Of a stretch of 7,521 nt of DNA, positions 4,887-7,521 are shown one piece after another. The translations under genes were made by a program, and so were the position numbers. Below the pieces are notes generated by a model that saw only the letters and a program-made list of their open reading frames with translations, did no database searches and was not told the DNA's origin. The DNA lies in contig CAJUQS010000076.1 of the NCBI GenBank assembly GCA_910588365.1, positions 1-7,521 of the forward strand, read 5' to 3'. The DNA is from an uncultured Oscillospiraceae bacterium (lineage in GTDB: Bacteria; Bacillota; Clostridia; Oscillospirales; Oscillospiraceae). Position 1 is the first letter of the stretch. Each line of letters starts with the position of its first letter.

Positions 4887-5267
4887 ATGAAGTGGAAGAA
4901 GAATGAGGTGCAGAACAGCGAGGCCCGCGTTGAGAAGCTGGCCGACGAGGTTCGCAGCGCCGCCCAGCAGAGTATGGAGGCCCTGTGGAGCGCCTTCCTG
5001 GAGGTGGGCGAGCTGGACATGGTACGGGCCACGGAGAAGGCCCTGCGGCTCATGGTGAGCCACGGCGACTGCACCGGGGCCATGAAAGTGCTGGAGGGCG
5101 TCTATGCCTTGGTGGAGATCGCGCCGTCGGAGGACTTCACCGACTGCCAGCAGTACCCTGCCCTGGCGCAGATGTTCATGGAGGAGTTTCTGGCGGAGAG
5201 CGAGGACTTCATCTTTGACGCTGGCATGGAGGACGTTCTGGCACTTCTCATGGACGAGGGACAGTAG
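4887..5267 (+). CDS. Hypothetical acidic protein, 126 aa, upstream of parA (orf126)
   Basis: I do not recognise the family. Translation starts at the ATG at 4887, seven bases behind AGGAGG (4874-4879). Upstream in-frame GTG and other codons lack a site. The protein begins MKWKKNEVQNSEARVEKLAD and then becomes strongly acidic. It looks all-helical: heptad-like stretches at about 11-60, a middle segment GDCTGAMKVLEGVYALVEIA at about 59-78, and a tail rich in Glu/Asp and Met ending LALLMDEGQ. No signal peptide, membrane segment or metal-binding motif is visible. Its two close cysteines (about 61 and 88) are not in a motif. It heads the orf126-parA-parB cluster and shares a leader hairpin with parA, so a role in maintenance, copy control or regulation of the mobile element is plausible. 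That is context-based inference. Confidence 0.8.
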   Translation: MKWKKNEVQNSEARVEKLADEVRSAAQQSMEALWSAFLEVGELDMVRATEKALRLMVSHGDCTGAMKVLEGVYALVEIAPSEDFTDCQQYPALAQMFMEEFLAESEDFIFDAGMEDVLALLMDEGQ

Positions 5268-5272
5268 GCCCC

Positions 5273-5293
5273 AGGTGGGCCGCTGGCCCACTT
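5273..5293 (+). promoter_or_regulatory. Hairpin between orf126 and parA
   Basis: AGGTGGGCC (5273-5281) pairs with GGCCCACTT (5285-5293) with a GCT loop and one wobble, directly after the orf126 stop. Only three T residues end the stem, so it is at best a weak terminator. It could instead be an RNA processing or stability element separating orf126 from parA expression. Confidence 0.45.
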
Positions 5294-5297
5294 TACA

Positions 5298-5325
5298 TAG
5301 CCGTCTGTTTCGCCGCAGGCGGCTA
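5298..5325 (+). promoter_or_regulatory. Leader hairpin upstream of parA (copy 2 of the repeated motif)
   Basis: TAGCCGTCT (5298-5306) pairs with AGGCGGCTA (5317-5325) over nine pairs including one T-G wobble, with a 10-nt loop. It lies 10 bases before the AGGAGG of parA. The 5' arm is identical to copy 1 at 4831-4842, while loop and 3' arm differ but keep the pairing. Confidence 0.6.
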
Positions 5326-5351
5326 AATCCATGAAAGGAGGAATCCCCATA

Positions 5352-6173
5352 ATGGCGAAACCGAAAGTGATAAGCGTAGCAAATCAAAAGGGCGGAGTTG
5401 GCAAAAGCACGACTGTCTACAACCTGGGGGCCGGTCTTGCGCTGGAAGGAAAGAAAGTTCTCCTGCTGGACGTAGACCCCCAGGGTGATCTGACCAAGAT
5501 GCTGGGCCAGCGCAAGCCCCACGACCTGCCCCTGACCCTTGCCAATGCCATGAACGACGTTGTGGCCGGGACAATGCCCCGCGACCACCCGGAGATCATG
5601 CACCACCACGAGGGCTTTGACTTCGTGCCAGGAAACCGCAGCCTGTCCGCCGTGGAGGTGGGGCTGGTGAACGTAATGAGCCGGGAAACGGTGCTGCGTC
5701 AGTATGTGGACAGCGTGAAGCGGGATTATGACTATGTTCTGCTGGATTGCCGCCCCTCGCTGGGTATGCTGGTCATCAACGCCCTGTCAGCGTCGGACTA
5801 TGTTCTCGTCCCTGTCCAGGCGGACTATCTGGCGGCGGAGGACATGACGGAGCTGGTGGGCACGGTGCGGAGCATCCAGCGTCAGATCAACCCCCGGCTG
5901 AAGATCGGCGGCGTGTTCCTGACGATGGCGAATGAAACCACGTTCCGCAAGGACATCGTGAACAGCGTCAAATCCAACTTTGGGCGTCACCTGCCCGTGC
6001 TGGACACGGTGATCCCGGCGACGGTGCGGCTGGCGGAAGTCAGCACGGCGGACAAGAGTATCTTTCAGCACGAACCCAGGGGACGGGCGGCGGACGCCTA
6101 CCGCAGACTGACAAAGGAGGTGCTGGACATTGGCAGCAAAGAGCGCAGCCGGACTTCTGACCTCAGTAGATAG
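5352..6173 (+). CDS. parA: ParA-family partition ATPase, 273 aa
   Basis: ParA/Soj-type ATPases bind non-specific DNA in their ATP form and, with ParB bound at parS, move or retain DNA molecules. The deviant Walker A motif KGGVGKSTT is at 13-21, LLLDVDPQGDLT (A') at 37-48, and Walker B YVLLDCRPSLG at 128-138. ADYLAAEDMTEL and IPATVRLAEVSTADKSIFQ further on are also family motifs. There is no N-terminal HTH, so this is the short Soj/type Ib-like form found on Clostridia conjugative elements and not a P1-type ParA. The ATG at 5352 is ten bases behind AAAGGAGG. parB starts 44 bases before the parA stop. Location behind rpsI and far from any oriC genes argues against the host's own soj. Confidence 0.95.
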   Translation: MAKPKVISVANQKGGVGKSTTVYNLGAGLALEGKKVLLLDVDPQGDLTKMLGQRKPHDLPLTLANAMNDVVAGTMPRDHPEIMHHHEGFDFVPGNRSLSAVEVGLVNVMSRETVLRQYVDSVKRDYDYVLLDCRPSLGMLVINALSASDYVLVPVQADYLAAEDMTELVGTVRSIQRQINPRLKIGGVFLTMANETTFRKDIVNSVKSNFGRHLPVLDTVIPATVRLAEVSTADKSIFQHEPRGRAADAYRRLTKEVLDIGSKERSRTSDLSR

Positions 6174-7086
6174 TATGTTCACCACCCAGGAGGAACGGGA
6201 CAACGCCCAGCGCAGCTATGTGATCGACCTGCCCACCACCGAGATCAGCGACTTTCCAGACCACCCGTTTAAGGTGCGGATGGACGAGGAAATGGAACAG
6301 ATGGTGGAGAGCGTCAAAGAACGCGGCGTTCTTTCCCCCGTGCTGGTGCGGCCCATGCCGGACGGTGGCTATCAGATGGTGTCGGGCCACCGGCGCAAGT
6401 TTGCGTCGGAGCTGGCGGAACTGCCCACGGTGCCCTGTATCGTCCGGGAACTGACAGACGATGAAGCCATCATTATCATGGTTGACAGCAATCTCCAGCG
6501 TGAGCGTGTTCTTCCCTCGGAAAAGGCGTTTGCCTATAAAATGAAGCTGGATGCCATGAACCGGCAGGGACAGCGGACAGATTTAACTTCTTCTCCGCTG
6601 GATAAGAAGTTAAAAGGCGTTACGTCTGCACAGCAGTTAGGAGAGAAAAGCGGCGATAGTCAACCACAGATTTACCGCTATATCCGCCTGACGAACCTTG
6701 TGCCCGAACTGCTGGACATGGTAGACAATACTGTGCTGAAAGAAAAGGGCACGTTACAAATGGCCCTGCGCCCCGCCGTGGAGCTGTCCTATCTGCCGGA
6801 GAATGAGCAGAACGCCTTGTTGGGGGTCATGGAGAGTGAGGACTGCACCCCCTCCCACGCCCAGGCCATCAAGATCAGGGACTTTTCCGAAAAGGGCAAG
6901 CTGAATCCTGATGTGATTTTGTCCATCATGCAGGAGGAAAAGCCCAATCAGGTGGAGCAATTCAAAATGCCCCGGAACCGTATCGACAAGTTTTTCCCTG
7001 CGGGGACGCCCGCACAGAAAATCGAGGACACCATCGTGAAAGCGTTGGAGATGTACCGCAGGCGGGAAAGGGGGCGGGAGCGGTGA
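6130..7086 (+). CDS. parB: ParB/RepB/Spo0J-family partition protein, 318 aa
   Basis: ParB is the centromere-binding CTPase that loads at parS and stimulates ParA. The N-terminal ParB/Srx domain covers about 30-126, with GHRRKFASELAEL (86-98) and DSNLQRE (119-125) in the places of the GERR and ENxQRE boxes. A central HTH follows (GVTSAQQLGEKSGDSQ leading to IYRYIRLTNLVPELLDMV). The C-terminal part is basic and ends YRRRERGRER. I choose the TTG at 6130 because AAAGGAGGTG, a near-perfect ribosome binding site, lies nine bases upstream, while the later ATG at 6175 has none. This nests the parB start within parA, implying coupled translation. Codons around 6580-6690 are AT-richer than the rest and contain a perfect inverted repeat. 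Confidence 0.93.
   Translation: MAAKSAAGLLTSVDSMFTTQEERDNAQRSYVIDLPTTEISDFPDHPFKVRMDEEMEQMVESVKERGVLSPVLVRPMPDGGYQMVSGHRRKFASELAELPTVPCIVRELTDDEAIIIMVDSNLQRERVLPSEKAFAYKMKLDAMNRQGQRTDLTSSPLDKKLKGVTSAQQLGEKSGDSQPQIYRYIRLTNLVPELLDMVDNTVLKEKGTLQMALRPAVELSYLPENEQNALLGVMESEDCTPSHAQAIKIRDFSEKGKLNPDVILSIMQEEKPNQVEQFKMPRNRIDKFFPAGTPAQKIEDTIVKALEMYRRRERGRER
6582..6614. repeat. Perfect 11-bp inverted repeat inside parB, candidate ParB site
   Basis: TTTAACTTCTT (6582-6592) and AAGAAGTTAAA (6604-6614) are perfect inverted copies separated by 11 bp. They lie in the codons between the ParB domain and the HTH. The local DNA is AT-rich for this gene and uses TTA leucine codons. A parS-like or autoregulatory site is possible; no sequence like the Bacillus parS was seen anywhere in the window. 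Confidence 0.45.
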
Positions 7087-7126
7087 ACGTCACACCTGGG
7101 GGATATTCTGCCCTTTTGCGGCCCTG

Positions 7127-7180
7127 GCACCTCCCACGCCCTCCCCCTCTCACACTCTCCCCCTCCAAACCTGCTGTACC
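7127..7180 (+). promoter_or_regulatory. C-rich, G-poor tract after parB, possible Rho loading site
   Basis: For about 50 bases after parB the top strand is almost pure C and T with scattered A and very few G. Unstructured C-rich, G-poor RNA is the preferred loading surface of the Rho factor. On the other strand the same stretch gives several G-runs. It is followed by hairpins and an intrinsic terminator. Confidence 0.3.
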
Positions 7181-7181
7181 T

Positions 7182-7217
7182 GCTGAAAAGAAAGGCTCTG
7201 CCCATCCTTTTTTCAGC
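7182..7217 (+). promoter_or_regulatory. Hairpin in the parB to exported-protein spacer
   Basis: GCTGAAAA (7182-7189) pairs with TTTTCAGC (7210-7217), with a further AAGG/CCTT pairing (7192-7195, 7206-7209) after a 2-nt bulge. The loop is 10 nt. Most pairs are A-T; with T-residues inside the 3' arm and not after it, it is not a normal terminator. Confidence 0.35.
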
Positions 7218-7259
7218 CGGTAAAAACCTTTGGAGAGAAGCTCGCCAGCGCGCGAACCA

Positions 7260-7309
7260 TCAAACACCGGGCAGCGTTTGACCCCGTGGAGTGCCACGGG
7301 CTTTTTTTT
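7260..7309 (+). terminator. Intrinsic terminator downstream of parB, preceded by a small hairpin
   Basis: CCCGTGG (7283-7289) pairs perfectly with CCACGGG (7294-7300) around AGTG, followed by C and eight T residues (7302-7309). Immediately upstream TCAAAC/GTTTGA (7260-7265, 7276-7281) forms a second hairpin. The terminator lies 20 bp before the ribosome binding site of the next gene, leaving no room for a separate promoter. Confidence 0.9.
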
Positions 7310-7344
7310 GCGCCCAAAATCAACAAATTGGAGGTACTTTTTCT

Positions 7345-7521
7345 ATGAAGCGGAAAACCATCACCCCCGCGGCTCGGCTGCTGTGCGTCCTGGCCCTTGC
7401 CATGACCATGACCACCGCCGCCTTTGCCGCCGACCCGCCTGAACCCGCCCAGCCGTCCCCCTGTTATCCCACCGCCGTCACCCGGAGCGAGGACGGCGGC
7501 GAGATCAGGAAGATGTACGAC
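7345..7521 (+). CDS. Exported protein of the mobile element, N-terminal 59 aa only
   Basis: The frame opens at the ATG at 7345, ten bases behind GGAGG (7330-7334), and runs off the right edge. It has a clear Sec signal peptide: basic MKRK, a hydrophobic core LLCVLALAMTMTTAAF, and an AFA-A cleavage site after residue 28. The Cys at 14 does not sit in a proper lipobox, so this is probably not a lipoprotein. The mature part begins ADPPEPAQPSPCYPTAVTRS, a proline-rich stretch followed by a charged region. It resembles secreted proteins of unknown role that I associate with Tn1549-like conjugative elements of gut Clostridia, but too little is visible to assign a family. Function is unknown. Confidence 0.75.
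   Translation, partial: MKRKTITPAARLLCVLALAMTMTTAAFAADPPEPAQPSPCYPTAVTRSEDGGEIRKMYD

Noticed and set aside
4758..5609. 283-codon minus-strand open frame over orf126 and parA
   Set aside because: It runs antisense to parA with its Walker motifs, has no ribosome binding site, and its product looks like no family.
5352..7086. parA-parB as the host's chromosomal soj-spo0J
   Set aside because: None of the usual oriC neighbours is present, no Bacillus-type parS was seen, and the location is behind rpsI with accessory-type genes.
7127..7180. Canonical G-quadruplex on the minus strand
   Set aside because: G-runs are present, but at least one loop exceeds seven bases, so it does not meet the usual four-run criterion; kept only as a composition note.

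Overview
The window looks like chromosome from a GC-rich gut-type Clostridia, most likely of the Oscillospiraceae/Flavonifractor kind. This rests on the ribosomal protein sequences, the strong AGGAGG ribosome binding sites, a RpiR/DUF624 (YesL) pair, and a ParA/ParB module of the type carried by Clostridia conjugative elements. The assignment is by recognition only; no search was run.

Left part (1-3219, all genes on the minus strand). At the left edge is what looks like the end of an IS3-family insertion sequence: a terminal repeat at 117-141 and the first 27 codons of its OrfA. Its first bases supply the stop codon of a small AT-rich gene of unknown function (139-588), which has its own strong promoter. 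The composition then becomes very GC-rich in ordinary host genes: a DUF624/YesL membrane protein (796-1437), directly downstream of a RpiR-family sugar-phosphate-sensing regulator (1450-2310) with a clear promoter and a nearby AT palindrome. Upstream of these is a TtcA-like tRNA thiolation enzyme (2494-3219).

Centre (3220-4466). A divergent control region holds a 10-bp-phased GATAWC repeat array on the ttcA side and a strong sigma-A promoter for rplM-rpsI. Between that promoter and rplM is an about 190-nt leader whose 3412-3527 part can fold into a 20-bp closing stem around three hairpins. rplM (L13) and rpsI (S9) follow, with a textbook terminator.

Right part (4467-7521). Directly after the rpsI terminator comes about 280 bp of repeat-rich non-coding DNA and then accessory genes: an unknown acidic 126-residue protein, ParA, ParB (overlapping parA by 44 nt), and the start of an exported protein. 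I infer this is one end of an integrative conjugative element inserted behind rpsI. No integrase, relaxase or second attachment site is in view. The element carries several leader-like RNA structures. Near-identical hairpins precede both orf126 and parA, and strong terminators lie just before orf126 and before the exported-protein gene. A perfect 11-bp inverted repeat lies inside parB. Taken together they suggest RNA-level or read-through control of the element's genes.
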